Below are positions 1-11,289 of a stretch of DNA of 64,000 nucleotides, piece after piece. Under the pieces are notes generated by a model. The model did no database searches and was not told where the DNA came from. It saw nothing but the letters and a program-made list of their open reading frames with translations. The translations under genes and the position numbers were made by a program. The DNA comes from Boothiomyces macroporosus (lineage: Eukaryota > Chytridiomycota > Chytridiomycetes > Rhizophydiales > Terramycetaceae): NCBI GenBank assembly GCA_027604185.1, contig JADGKB010000050.1:36532-100531 (forward strand), given 5' to 3'. Position 1 is the first letter of the stretch. Each line of letters begins with the position of its first letter.

Positions 1-940
1 AGCTTGGTTATTCAACATCTTTCCTAATCCTACTTGGTAATAACCTTGAATTTCGATATCTTCTTCAATAAAAATCCTGGAGCTGTTTCTAGAATCTACC
101 AATTTCTGTAATCCAAGCTCAGCATTTTCTTGCGAGCTGTTAAGCGACTTGTATAGAATATATCCGCTTCTTTCTTCATCAGAGCTATATCCAGAAACAG
201 GATCGTTGCCTAGATTAATATGAATAACCTCTCCATTTCAAATCATGTGGCAAATCAGTTGAAAACTTTTCATTCAAAGGCATCGTTTCTTCACTCTTTT
301 TGCTGATTTCTTTTTGTAACAATAACAGAGACAAGTTGTGTATCATTTGAGGCAATTCTTCTTGGAACATGTTTCGCAGCTGTTTCTCAATTTGGCGTTG
401 TAGCAGCTGTCTTATATTTGGTATATTATCAAAAGTAGAATTCACATTGACTGATTCTAGCGGGTCGTTTTTAAATACTAGAGTGATTCCTCTTTCCTTG
501 TCGACTACCAGTACAATGATTCCTTTGAGTTTCAGTTTCGATATTCTCATTTGCATAGGAACCACTTGGTTAATAACAAATACCTAAAGGGCGGTGGGCT
601 AAGAGCATTGTCCTTGATCCTAGTAGTCTGCCATTTGGCGGAATAGAAAGTGGGTTTGCTTGCACTTGGGTTTGAACAACAATGGAGGCATCGCCTTGGT
701 ATTGTAATTTGAATATTCCCTTAAACCTATCCTGAATCAACTCTGATATTTCCAAAATCTCTAGATCTGGAGGCTGGAATTAATCTTGATTACCTTGGTT
801 CCCATGTTCAAAGCAGTTACTGTGATATCACCCACAATATTTTCTGGTTTCTTTCCGGTATTCAGAGCGGTAGTCAGTTGCTCTGTAGCTTTCTCAATGA
901 AATCACTTGAAAACGAAGGCCAGTTGACTTTGAAGGACAT
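1..940 (-). CDS. MDM34: Mdm34, ERMES complex subunit (C-terminal part cut by window edge)
   Basis: Mdm34 is the outer-mitochondrial-membrane subunit of the ER-mitochondria encounter structure (ERMES) and carries a lipid-binding SMP domain. Exons read on the minus strand are 940-794, 773-584, 564-229 and 209 to beyond the edge. The introns are 20, 19 and 19 nt. The spliced protein begins [14 protein letters not shown] and continues with [49 protein letters not shown] and [13 protein letters not shown], all hallmarks of fungal Mdm34. None of the three breaks makes sense unspliced, since each falls inside a conserved block. The visible 294 codons cover the SMP domain and the start of the variable C-terminal part. 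Its ATG is 106 bases from the divergent gene at 1047. Identity is very secure; the 3' end is missing. Confidence 0.95.
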
Positions 941-1046
941 TTTTTTGATTTGAAATTTCTTGCTTTAAAAAGTGAAATTATTCTCAGCTGATTCTGATTC
1001 ACTTGACCAAATGAATGGATATTTCCATTGTTTTCTTTTTTAAAAA

Positions 1047-1772
1047 ATGTCGCTCTTGGTCTTGGGAACTTCTCTCGTCGCTGGAACGCTTGGTGCTCCA
1101 TGGGTAGATAAGCTAGATAAATCCGGTCTAAAAATACTGAATTATGGTATTAATGGGGTGCAATTGCCTGGGATTATTGAACAAGTAAAAACATTGCAAA
1201 TCGAAAAGCCGAAAGCAATAGTGATAGTTGCAGGTGGGAATGATGTATACGCCTCATTTCCTGAATTGAAGCAAGGGGTTTTTGGCAATGGAAGGAAAGG
1301 AAGACCAGATTCCAGCCCAGAGGAATTCAAAATCGAAATGCTGGAGCTACTAAGCCTTCTTTCGGAAATGTATGGGGAGGTTCCGATAGGGATTGGGAAC
1401 ATCAAGCCCATTGGGGAACAGTTGGATACTAATTTAAACGATCAGCTACGCGCTTTTAATGGGGTGATTGATGAAATCATTTGCACAAAATCGAATTACT
1501 CACTCTTGGATTTCTACACTCCGCTTTCTGATTTGTGTCGGCAAAACAATTTGGCAGTAAAGATAGAATCTGATAACCTTACTTTTATGATCAATCCATC
1601 GAGGATGATTTACATTTACTCTCTGTACAAGCTTACTCTTGGCTACTATTCCTATGATAGTATTGGGGACGCGAGAGGTTTTTACTGTACCTGTGATGGA
1701 TCTCACTTTAATGAGAGATCTGCTGCAATAGCTTTGAAGATTGTCTTGGATTACCTCAGCACTTTGAAATAG
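1047..1772 (+). CDS. SGNH/GDSL-type hydrolase, putative
   Basis: Single-exon protein of 241 residues. The N-terminal LVLGTSLVAG block replaces the GDSL nucleophile motif (GTS instead of GDS). It is followed by GINGVQL (block II type), VAGGNDVY (block III GxND) and a C-terminal DGSHFNE matching the DxxH catalytic pair. This order is typical of the SGNH hydrolase superfamily, a group of esterases and lipases. No signal peptide is obvious, although the first 17 residues are moderately hydrophobic. The substrate cannot be inferred. The gene is divergent from MDM34 and followed by a short repeat region. The superfamily call rests on motif order only; whether it is active is open because the serine motif is non-canonical. 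Confidence 0.7.
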   Translation: MSLLVLGTSLVAGTLGAPWVDKLDKSGLKILNYGINGVQLPGIIEQVKTLQIEKPKAIVIVAGGNDVYASFPELKQGVFGNGRKGRPDSSPEEFKIEMLELLSLLSEMYGEVPIGIGNIKPIGEQLDTNLNDQLRAFNGVIDEIICTKSNYSLLDFYTPLSDLCRQNNLAVKIESDNLTFMINPSRMIYIYSLYKLTLGYYSYDSIGDARGFYCTCDGSHFNERSAAIALKIVLDYLSTLK

Positions 1773-1793
1773 AACTGATCAATAAAGAGGATT

Positions 1794-1857
1794 GACAAGC
1801 AGATTATCATATTTGACAAGTATTAAATTAATCATATTTGACAAGCAGATTATCAAC
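1794..1857. repeat. Short direct repeats downstream of the SGNH gene
   Basis: The 16-base word gacaagcagattatca occurs at 1794-1809 and again at 1840-1855. The word atcatatttgacaag also occurs twice in the same interval. This is an imperfect tandem duplication of about 46 bases, with no coding potential that I trust. Confidence 0.6.
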
Positions 1858-2065
1858 TTGTAAGAGCAGCGCGGCTGGAGTCCAGCGGGAAATCAAATTG
1901 ATCACAGGGCACCTTGCTTTGAGGACAAGATGGTATACGTTGAATAACGTTACTAACTCGATCTGTTTCAACAAATGACTTTTTTGATTAATGATCTCTG
2001 GTGAAACAAAGTTTGGCTCCTCCTGTGGCTGAGAGTATTTAAAGTTTTTTCGCCTTGTAAACTTT

Positions 2066-3340
2066 ATGTTTAAAAAGTAATTTAAACCTAACGATAGGTG
2101 GCTAAAGAAGGGCCCGCCCTCCAAGCTGTTGATTAAAGAAACCATTCATTACGACGACGAACCCCATAGTGCGACCGACTCTGCCTTTGGGGAAGATATT
2201 TCAAAAATAGGTACCTATTACTGATACAGACTTTATCTCTGCTCTTCCCCTTGAATTAGCTGCCTACATACTGGGATATACCAGCATCTCTGATCCTACT
2301 TTTCTTGTTTCCAAAGCATGGAAATCTGTCAGAGAAGATTCAATGGTCTGGAAGCAGTTTTACCTACGGTCATTCACTCCCCCAAGGGGACCAATTGCGA
2401 ACTGGAATGAATTATACCAAAAAAGAATGAGGCTGGGTGAGAATTGGAGGAATGGGCTTGTAGACGGAAAGAGTTTGGCTGGACATTTGGATGCTGTTTA
2501 CTGTATTCAATTTGACTCTGAAAAGATTATCAGCGGTTCAAGGGACCAGACAATCAAATACTGGGACTTGAAAACTTATAAATGCTACAGGACACTTTCT
2601 GGACACACCGGCTCAGTCTTATGTCTCCAGTTCAATGAACAGTATATAATATCTGGAAGCTCGGATACTACGATTAGAATATGGGATACAGTAACTGGGG
2701 AAACATTAAAAGTACTGTCTGGACATGAATTACCAGTTCTGGATGTAAGATTTAACGACAAGTATATATTTTCTGGTTCCAAAGACTGTACAATCAAAAT
2801 GTGGGATTTGAAAACCGGAGAGCTACTTCACACATTCACTGGCCATTCCGCTGCAGTAAATTGCATTTATGTTCATACCGACAGTGTGGTGTCTGCAAGT
2901 GGGGATGGATCAATCAGAAGATGGTGTCTTAAAGAACTCCGCATAATTCAAGAGTTTAGAGGACACGCTAGAGGCTTGGCGTGTGTTTTATATGATGGAC
3001 GCACTATCATTAGTGGCTCAAATGACAAAACTATTAGATTCTGGAATACAGAATCTGGCCTCGTCCGCGAATTAAAGCAGCACACTGAACTAGTCCGTAC
3101 ACTAGCATTCAACCGGGATTTCATTGTCAGTGGAAGCTACGACCAAAGTATCAAAATATGGGATTTTGATGGTAATTTGATACTAGATATGAAAGACGCT
3201 CATCGTAGTTGGGTCTTTCATGTTCAAATAGATTGTACAAAGATTGTTAGTAGTGGCCAAGTAACTTTTATTAATTATAGGACAACAAGATTATTATTTG
3301 GGATTTTAGTAATGGGGAAGATATGAGTATGTTTGTATGA
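2066..3340 (+). CDS. F-box / WD40-repeat protein, SCF substrate receptor type
   Basis: Exons are 2066-2076, 2098-2210, 2230-3260 and 3281-3340, giving 404 residues with introns of 21, 19 and 20 nt. The first coding exon has only 11 bases. After a basic leader and an acidic stretch, an F-box (DFISALPLELAAYILGYTS) lies near residues 40-80. At least six WD40 repeats follow, with blades such as GSRDQTIKYWD, GSSDTTIRIWD, GSKDCTIKMWD and GSYDQSIKIWD. The last exon restores a final blade (GQDNKIIIWD) that the unspliced frame destroys. F-box plus WD40 proteins (Met30, Cdc4, Pof1 type) bring phosphorylated targets to SCF ubiquitin ligases. I cannot assign an orthologue because most of the substrate-binding propeller is generic. 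Confidence 0.88.
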
Positions 3341-3373
3341 ATAACAATAAATGTTTTGCTAGATTTTAAGTGT

Positions 3374-3600
3374 ATTAGAATCTAATTGGTTGAGTACAGT
3401 ATAATTGGTTGAGTTTATCAGTTGAGTATGATATTAGAACCTAATTGGTGGAATATATCAGTTGAGTATGATATTAGAACCTAATTGGTGGAATATATCA
3501 GAAGACTGTCATACTAGAACCTAATTGGTCGAGCACTTGATGCAGATATCTTTGTAGAACCTAGCTGATTGGATACCGTAGAATCTAATTCAAGGTAATG
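3374..3600. repeat. Imperfect 40-nt tandem repeat
   Basis: A unit of about 40 bases built on gaacctaattggtggaata and tcagttgagtatgatatta occurs two to three times nearly intact. Several decayed copies with ctaattgg or ctgattgg follow up to 3600. It fills the intergenic space between the F-box/WD40 gene and the monooxygenase gene. Confidence 0.75.
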
Positions 3601-3743
3601 TGAAATCTGAATGAAAACAGAATAGATGATCCAGATCCTTCCTTTTTAATTTTGGTGAATCATTCAAATCTGCGGTTGATAAGCGTGTTGGTGAATCATC
3701 AAAGGCTTTAAATATCCGAGTTCTAAACATCCTTCCGAGAAAA

Positions 3744-5414
3744 ATGAAACATGAATATCGAGTCGTAGTATCTGGAGCCGGTGTTGCCGGTCTGACCTTC
3801 ACTGCCGAATTGTTACGCCAAGGAATAGATCCCAATGATATCCTCCTTATTGATAATCAGCCATCAAAGCGCAAGTTTACAAAAGCCTCTGTTCTTCATT
3901 TACGTGTGCAAGAGATTCTTTCTTGCTATGATTTAACAGAAAAGATGCAAGCGTATGGTAATTGGATCACTAGTGCTTCTATTATCTCTAATGGTAGTGT
4001 GCTGAACACTAATCATCTTCAGTTGCCACTATATTCCAAGCACAAGGGGTATATCGGTACTGAGCAGTGGCTAGTAGAGCAAACGCTTTTAGATTATATT
4101 ACTAGTAAAGGCGGACAGGTATATTGGTCAACAGAGATTCAAGATTTTGATCAAGGGGATTTGATTCAGGCACGAGTAAAGCACAACAATGAAATCAAGA
4201 CCGTCACTACACAGTACTTGGTTGGAAGTGAAGGTGGCAAGTCTACCATTAGGAAACATTTGGGATTGTCGTTTGTAGGTGAATCTGGGCCACTTGCTGT
4301 TGCCGTTCACTTTAAGGGAGACAAACTCAAACATACAGATGAAAACACTCTGAATATATATGGTAATTCTACTGGTGTAGCGTTAAGTATGGGAATGCCT
4401 AATGGAAATTGGATGGTTGGAATGGATGTTTCCACAGCAGAAGTTGAAGAGTACTTGAGTGAATCTAAAGACCACCATGGGCAATACTATTTCGACAAGG
4501 AAATGCCCGACAGCTTTCTATCTAAATTAATACAAAAGAAACTGGACCCAGACTTTACTGGTTTTGACGCTGTAATCTGGAAATCTGGGTACAGAATACA
4601 AAACCGTATAGTTGACAAGTTTGGCAACGGAAAGAATATCTTTTTGATTGGGGATGCTGCTCATTTAACCTCACCACAGTCTGGATCTGGAATGAACTAT
4701 GCTATCTATGATGGCAACAATCTAGGTTGGAAGCTAGCAATGGTTCTTCAAAAGCTGGCCTTACCTGTCATTTTGGATACGTTTGAACAAGAAAGAAGAG
4801 ATGCTACTCAAGCTTTGCTTCAAGTCACGAAACAAATCGACCAACTGACTACATCCCTCACTACAATGTCGTTATTTGGGAAATCAGTTTTATCTACGAT
4901 GCTAAAACTTCCACCATTTACTATTCTTCAAGAATACCAGCGGTTGTTTGGCCATGGGTTTTCACTTACTTACAAATCACTGCTTTCATGTGATACTTAC
5001 TCTACCTTTCTGACAAGTGCGTATGAAAAGGTGTATTTTGATGGGCAGTACGGCGTTGGACAACGGTTTAATCCATGCACTTTGGACTTTATCAAAGAAC
5101 GTTTCTTGACTGAAACATCTGGATTCAAAGTGGTGTACTTTGCTGATTCAATTGACACTTTGGAGTATGCTCAAAGGAATACAGAGTATTTGTTAAACAA
5201 GATCAAACAAGTTACTGATGTCGTTGTGGTTCCTCTAACTAGAAGGGACATTTATTCTACCTGTAAAATCGACAAGGGAATCATGGTTATTCGACCAGAT
5301 GGGTTTGTTGGGTTAAAGACAAGAGAACTTTCTTTTGGTTCTATTGCAAAGTACTTTAACTCGTTTTGCCCGCAACTTCATACTGTTGACCCGACCTCTA
5401 TCTTTTACAACTAA
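3744..5414 (+). CDS. FAD-dependent aromatic-ring monooxygenase-like protein
   Basis: Intronless gene of 556 residues. Residues 6-22 hold the FAD ADP-binding motif (VVVSGAGVAGLTFTAEL). A degenerate DG-like motif (GSEGGKSTIR) follows near residue 163. The GD motif GDAAHLTSPQSGSGMN lies near residue 310 and contacts the flavin ribityl chain. A C-terminal thioredoxin-like extension follows, as in phenol 2-monooxygenase and TfdB-type class A flavoproteins. These enzymes use NAD(P)H and O2 to hydroxylate aromatic substrates in catabolism or secondary metabolism. The usual Asp-Gly pair of the DG motif is replaced by Ser-Glu. The lack of introns contrasts with most long genes here. No clustered pathway genes are seen, so the substrate is unknown. 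Confidence 0.88.
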   Translation: MKHEYRVVVSGAGVAGLTFTAELLRQGIDPNDILLIDNQPSKRKFTKASVLHLRVQEILSCYDLTEKMQAYGNWITSASIISNGSVLNTNHLQLPLYSKHKGYIGTEQWLVEQTLLDYITSKGGQVYWSTEIQDFDQGDLIQARVKHNNEIKTVTTQYLVGSEGGKSTIRKHLGLSFVGESGPLAVAVHFKGDKLKHTDENTLNIYGNSTGVALSMGMPNGNWMVGMDVSTAEVEEYLSESKDHHGQYYFDKEMPDSFLSKLIQKKLDPDFTGFDAVIWKSGYRIQNRIVDKFGNGKNIFLIGDAAHLTSPQSGSGMNYAIYDGNNLGWKLAMVLQKLALPVILDTFEQERRDATQALLQVTKQIDQLTTSLTTMSLFGKSVLSTMLKLPPFTILQEYQRLFGHGFSLTYKSLLSCDTYSTFLTSAYEKVYFDGQYGVGQRFNPCTLDFIKERFLTETSGFKVVYFADSIDTLEYAQRNTEYLLNKIKQVTDVVVVPLTRRDIYSTCKIDKGIMVIRPDGFVGLKTRELSFGSIAKYFNSFCPQLHTVDPTSIFYN

Positions 5415-5626
5415 ATACTTGTATCAAACCATTCTAAACTACAAATAACGTGCAGATAGCTACCAAATATATCCTGCTAATAAACAATCACATTTATAAT
5501 CAAGTAGATCCAATTTGGCATAAAGGCAGTCTCCAGAACGACTGTTACCCAGGGCAGATAATCAAGAAAAGGCAGCATTTAACACACCAAAATCCATTAA
5601 TTCAAATGTTTGAAGAATGGAGTTGT

Positions 5627-6028
5627 TTATTTCCTGTATCCCAAGTATAGAATGATATTGGAAATATTTCCGCATATATGTAGCCCACAATGAAACATTG
5701 AACTGCAGTTTTGGTCATTCGACTGTCGGGCTAAATAGTATAATGAGAATCCTGTCAGTACAACCATGTAATATTGTACTTGATACAGACTGCCATAAGC
5801 TAGCACCAAGTGATACAGGAATCCTAGACTGGCGCATATGATATCAATAGTTCTCCGTATCCCTTTGGTTGGGTGACTCCAGTAGTTTATCGAAGTTACC
5901 CACACAGTGAAACACACCAGCGCACAGAAATATAATTCATATGTTATTGCGGTTATAATCGATAGCCATATAAATTGCGCTACAAATAAAATCCTTCTAC
6001 TGTATTGCGGTGGTAAAACCAGAGTCAT
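5627..6028 (-). CDS. Small polytopic membrane protein, unknown function
   Basis: Protein of 133 residues with about four hydrophobic segments (near residues 12-32, 34-48, 65-82 and 85-100), a motif SINYWSHP near residue 46 and RRTIDI shortly after. I recall similar four-helix proteins with an S-x-N/H-Y-W..P pattern in various eukaryotes, but cannot confirm it. The ATG at 6028 is only 36 bases from the ATG of the divergent TBC gene at 6065, so any promoter must be shared or lie inside the genes. No introns are needed. Confidence 0.6.
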   Translation of the reverse strand: MTLVLPPQYSRRILFVAQFIWLSIITAITYELYFCALVCFTVWVTSINYWSHPTKGIRRTIDIICASLGFLYHLVLAYGSLYQVQYYMVVLTGFSLYYLARQSNDQNCSSMFHCGLHICGNISNIILYLGYRK

Positions 6029-6064
6029 GTTTTGAAAAAAGTTTCAGGTTCAGTTCGCGTATTG

Positions 6065-9000
6065 ATGTTTATAAAACCAACCGACCAGTCGACACTACCC
6101 GCCGCAAACTGGCAAGACAAGGCAGGAAATGCGCACTTTATATTGCAGTCTAAAAAGCCAGATACTTTCCGGTCATTCTTTTCAAACTTATCAACTCAAA
6201 AGGACGGATTCAAGAAATCTGTTTCGGAATATGATTTCAGGATTATCTTGCAGACGCAGAAAGCAAAGTATGTGATTGCGGTTGACGATACGTTTGAAAA
6301 GATTCACGAGGTAATTGACTCTAATACAGGATTGGAATTGGGTGGAAAAGAATTACTTGATAAAGCTAAATAAATTGGATTCGAAAGAGCTTAAAAGGAA
6401 CACGGAACAATTTGATCAACTCTTGCTCAAGCAATTTGAAGAAATGGTGCTGGAACACGCCAGTAATAGCAATTAATATAGACCCTCAGTCCGTTGCCGC
6501 GCAGTCAAAATTGACTGAATACAAAGCGATTCTGAATAGCAAGTTCAACGGAGCAGAGGATGATGTCCTTTTGAATGGTAACACGTTTTTTATCCAGTGT
6601 ACGAATGCGCTTTTTCTGATGCAAACATTAAAGGAAATCTAAGCATATGTAGAAATACATTTTACTTTATTGGAAAGAGAGATAAGCCTGAGGCGGGAGA
6701 GGCGGATGTAGAATTATCAGTCCTATATCGGGATGTGAATTCCCTAGAGATTGTAAATTCTAAAAAATTACTCGCTATGGATTCGATTCAAGTTGGAACC
6801 AAGGATCAATCAGTAATGCTTGCTAACGCAGTATCAATTTACCTTGTCAGCAAACAGAAAGGAGGTTTTTCGCATACTGTGCAGTTTATGCAATGCAGCA
6901 ATGAATAGGCTGATCAAAGGGGCAGAAAACTCCCTCTCTGCTTCTTCCGAAATGTTTTCTAAAAACAATTCCAATTTGACGGGCGATTTGAGCAATAACG
7001 TCATGAACAAAGGAGGAGGATTGTTGATGGTTCGCTCCAGAGAAGAATATGGAAATGATGCCAATCAAAAGATTAAAGAGTCAAACTTAGGAGAGGCGGA
7101 TGTGTTTGAAATGACTCGGGAGTCTCAAACAGAACTTGAACCAGTTGACACAAAGCACGTATTAATTGCTCGTTATTCACACATTAAAACAGCGATCGTA
7201 AGCTCTTTGCCAGATCTAGATGATCAAATTAGAAATTTGGAATTCAGAAATTTATTTCGGCTTTCGTATCAAGAAACAATTACAATGGAGGAATCGCCCT
7301 CTCATTTGTTCATAAAGTCGACATCTTCATTTGTCACTGGGAATCTGTATCTTTCTCAAAATTTTGTGAATTTTTGTGCAATCCCTCCGGTATTAATCAA
7401 CCAAGCAACCTCTACATCAATGTTATTCGACTCCCAGTCAGATCCACAAACCATCCTTGTTATCCCATATGCCCACATTGTTTCTGTCAAAAAGCAACCG
7501 CCAACAGCTCTTTCAACTGGCTTGAAACTCTCAATATCTTTGTCTGGATATTTGGTTATTTCAACAAAAAACAAAATGGAAATCTGGTTTAGTTTTGCAA
7601 GCAGCAAAAGCAGAGATAGGGTTACTGATGAGTTATTTGCCAAAATTAAAACGGTGGATTGGAAGTTTGATGAAGACATGATTATTGGAGGGAGGAATGG
7701 TCCACAATCAGTTGATATCAAGACTAGGCACAGAAGAACAAGCAGTGTTTCACAAACATCGGTCGATTCTCCACAAATTGCAGATTTGCATGGCACTAAA
7801 CTTCATATTCAAACTACTGGATTGAAATTTGTCTTTCCTCAAGTTGGAAAGAAGGCAAATTCTGAAATTGACCGGTCAACCCAAGCTGACGTGAACAAGT
7901 GGTCTGAATATTTTGAAAAGTTTGGAAGAGATGTTTGCATTATCAAGGATGTGAAAATGCTCCAGGATATGATTATTTCAACGAATGGTGTGCCGGATAT
8001 ATACAGAGGAGATTTTTGGATGCTCATATCAGGAGCTTGGTATTCTAAACCCCCCGCGGGATACTATGAAGGATTGTTGAAGAATAACGAGCACAATATA
8101 AATCCGTTTGCAGAAGAGATTGAAAAGGATGTACGAAGGTAAGCAGAGCTGATAGTAGGAGTTTACCCGAACATCCAGCTTATCAAACCTCTGTTGGAAT
8201 AGATGCCTTAAGGCGAGTTTTGACTGCGTTTTCGTGGAGAAACCCTGCAATCGGATATGCACAAGCCTTGAATATAATCAGCGCAGTTTTACTATTGTAC
8301 TTGAGGGAAGAAGATGCCTTCTGGCTGCTGTGTAACTTGTACTCTGATGTTAGGTGTAATAGTAGAGAGGCTGCTTCCTGATCATTATACCAAAACTCTT
8401 GTTGGAAGCGTAGTGGACCAAGCAGTATTTACTCAACTTGTCGCGCAACACCTACCGAACCTTTCTGCACATTTAACCAAACTACAACTCGACCTATCTA
8501 CTTTTTCTGTGCCTTGGTTCCTCTGTTTGTACCTCAACTCAGTCTCATTGCATATTGCAATCAAATTCTTGGACAGTTTCTTTTTACAAGGTCCAAAGTT
8601 TCTATTTTGGGTAGCTGTTGGAGTATTGAAAGTTAATGAACCGTCGTTGATACAGCGAGGTAAAGATGACGATATTTTCGTAGCAGTGTTGAAAGACTTT
8701 TTTTCAAGGTTGGGAATTCAAGAAGGAAGCCCTGATTCTCCAGTGTCGCCAGCCGTACAAGAAAGTAAAGGAGATGTTACCACCATGACCGGAAAAGCTC
8801 TATATAACGTATTGATGGGAGACGTCTGTAATGTCTTGGGACCGTTAATCACAACGGAAGTCATTGAAACTTCCAGGATGAAATACAGATTAGCGGTAGT
8901 TCACAGGATGGAAGCCACCAACAGAAAATCGCAGGTTCGTACACTGTGTGAGCAGGTTTCGCTCAGCAATGATGAAGTTGGATATGTGTACGACGAAGTT

Positions 9001-9842
9001 CGAAGATTGGAGTACATACATGGAGATGAAGAAGAGGATCCTGAAGGTGTTTCTGCTCAGTTGTCAAAGTCTGAGAAAGAGGCGGAGGCTTCCATGAGAG
9101 TCACCCTCTCAAATAAAGGGGGCTGGGGATTGCTAAGGAGATACACCCTACCGAGTAACCAAAAAGTCGACCCTTCACAAAAGACAATATCGTTGAGTGA
9201 TTTTAGGAGAATCTTCAAAGTCGTGTCTCCTTTCCACAAGACTGCTACAGGTAACAAGGATATTAACTGAAAGGTGAATCTCAAAGTAAAACAAATGAAA
9301 ATACCCCCGAAGAATTTGCAATGCCAATCATTGATCGCATATACTACTACTGCTCCTTCCAATTTAATTTTGTACAGCGGCAGAAAAGACCTGGTATTGA
9401 TATCAATGATATCGGGTTTATTGTTGATCTAGCAGCGATGGTTCACGTTTTAGATGCACTAATGAAGCAGCCACTTCATACACGATTACGATTTGTGTTT
9501 GACCTCTACGATTTAGATGGCGATGGATATCTAGACAACGTAGAACTAAAAGCAATCATGGATTCCTTCTTGGAAATGTTTCAAAAATCAAAAAAAGTAG
9601 ATGAAAGAGAAGAAGAAACCTACCTTCGAGCAGTTTCTTCGTTTTTATCTGCTGCATTGAAAATGGGCAATAACAAACAGGAAGCAGGGAAAGACGCCAA
9701 ATCTGCATTTCTACTTAGCTTTAACGAGTTTTTGCTTGCTGTACTCAGCCAAAGCGTCTTTGTGGAATACTTTGAACGTACATGGAGTATTGAGCAAAAT
9801 CTGGGAAGAGTCAAAGTTATCTGGGCTAGCAAATCTCAATAG
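6065..9842 (+). CDS. GRAM-TBC-EF-hand Rab GTPase-activating protein (Gyp2/Mdr1/TBC1D9 family)
   Basis: Exons are 6065-6310, 6330-6462, 6482-6577, 6598-6812, 6832-8138, 8159-8331, 8354-9250 and 9274-9842, giving 1211 residues with seven introns of 19-23 nt. The N-terminal MFIKPTDQ and the following block match the TBC1D9 start. GRAM-like regions occupy about residues 120-420. The TBC domain begins near residue 630 with [14 protein letters not shown] (IxxxxR finger), then [10 protein letters not shown] (YxQ finger) and [10 protein letters not shown]. An EF-hand ([11 protein letters not shown]) sits near residue 1090. These proteins stimulate GTP hydrolysis by Ypt6/Ypt7-class Rabs in membrane traffic. 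I chose 6065 as start because upstream in-frame sequence has no ATG. The acceptor at 9273 is the least certain junction. Confidence 0.9.
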
Positions 9843-10186
9843 TTCACATATGCGTATTATTCGTATTTATTAATAGAATAAAACATCAGTTACCATCTTG
9901 ATTTTGTAGCAGAAAAAAGCAGTATTGGATCTAGATATGAATCTAAATCGGTTTCCCGGTGTTCAGAACTACGCGTAACCGATTCGGGGTTTCAATGTCT
10001 CTTTTGTGTCATTGAATGAAGGAACATACCAGGATGCGATGGAAATGGGAAAGGCAAAGACGAAATTACGACAGCAAAACTCGTGTTAAATGATATGTTG
10101 GAGAAAAGTTCAAAACGAAATTTATTGAGCAAATATCAACCATTTTTCTTTTTACATCTTGAAAGACTTGAGTTTGTTAAATAACA
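9843..10186. other. Intergenic, with a short inverted repeat
   Basis: No gene seen. An 8-base inverted repeat, aatcggtt at 9946-9953 and aaccgatt at 9977-9984, could form a hairpin or a dyad binding site. Otherwise nothing is recognised. Confidence 0.4.
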
Positions 10187-10600
10187 TTATGGAGCTACGT
10201 CCTGGCGAAATTCACCAAGAAAGCTGGAAACAAGATCATCAAAATGGTCGTATATTGGGTAGCAATCATTTCGTATAGAATCATCTACAATATTGGATAG
10301 CGATACTAGTGGTTGTTTAGGATGTTCATTCTGTAAAGTGATTTCTTTTTCTCGTTTGCAAGTCTTGCCGGTAATCCACACAAAATTCGGATACTCTAGT
10401 TTATGCTTTTGAAAGGCAATTCTAGATTTTTGATGGTAGTACTCTTTCACTTCAATCGATTCGTTTCGCCAAAGCCTTCCTGCAATCTTTGCTATGTCTT
10501 TAGAGTTTATCTTTGGATGTTTGAGTAGAATCTCGTGTTTCTTGTCCATACGATAACAGAAATAAGCATTACAAGGCTTCTTTACTTGGTCCTTTATCAT
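10187..10600 (-). CDS. MATA-HMG-type HMG-box protein (copy 1)
   Basis: Protein of 137 residues, single exon, starting at the ATG that gives MIKDQVKKPCNAYFCYR. The HMG box fills residues 4 to about 80 (KKPxNAYFxYR, IAGRLWRNES, YPNFVW). A short C-terminal tail ends with DDLVSSFLGEF. An N-terminal box with a YPNFxW tail is typical of MATA-HMG proteins, which include fungal mating-type regulators and their expanded relatives. An upstream extension without ATG was not used. The neighbour at 11290 is a clear paralogue that shares the tail motif. Whether this is a mating-type locus or an expanded family cannot be told from sequence. Confidence 0.85.
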   Translation of the reverse strand: MIKDQVKKPCNAYFCYRMDKKHEILLKHPKINSKDIAKIAGRLWRNESIEVKEYYHQKSRIAFQKHKLEYPNFVWITGKTCKREKEITLQNEHPKQPLVSLSNIVDDSIRNDCYPIYDHFDDLVSSFLGEFRQDVAP

Positions 10601-11289
10601 TCGACTACGTTTTCTTTGGTAGATACACTGCACCGCCGTTTTATACTACGGTCAATGTAGGTCCCTGTTCGGTAGTTTTCAAAAACGAACACAAACCTCT
10701 TTAGTATTGCACAGTCGGCTTGTTTTCTATTCAAACCTCCTTATAACAGAAATGAAACAATCGTTAATTGTTGCTGGATGCACGATGATTCCAACTCAAG
10801 GTGTACACTGAATCAATCTTGGATTAGTAAATTGGTTCTCTCTAATGTATAGTTTAATTGGGACAGAAGCTACAGCCAATTGGATAGTCTACGGAAGATA
10901 TGCAGATCGATTCATAATTTAATAGAGCACTTGGATTTCTGTAGTATACAGGCGATTTAGGACAAAAAAGTGGATCAGAAGATAGTTAATTCAACAGCCT
11001 TCTTTTCCAGAGATAAACTAAAAGGCTAATTAATCATGTATTCCATTTGAAATACATACGATGACAATCGAGGCTGTAAACTGTTTTTTAATCCACAGAG
11101 TGGAATAATTCTATGATGATGGCGGTTGATTTCAATATACTCTAATTACGTATTCGAGAATAATTAGGTGCTGGGAGTATTGTCCACCCTTCCGCACTAT
11201 CCGCCAAAGAGGTTCATACTAATTCCGGCGGACACTTTTAAATACTTCAATGGAAAAAAACAAAAAAGATAATAATAATATCGGTTTAT
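10601..11289. other. Intergenic between the two HMG-box genes
   Basis: No open frame, RNA gene or repeat that I can support. It presumably contains the promoter of copy 1 and the terminator of copy 2. Confidence 0.4.

Noticed and set aside
1828..2145. 105-codon minus-strand frame over the short repeats
   Set aside because: It overlaps the first exon of the F-box/WD40 gene and the repeat; no conserved feature.
8139..8158. Possible frameshift or stop in the RabGAP gene
   Set aside because: The break is a 20-nt intron (GT..AG); splicing restores the TBC consensus, so the gene is intact.
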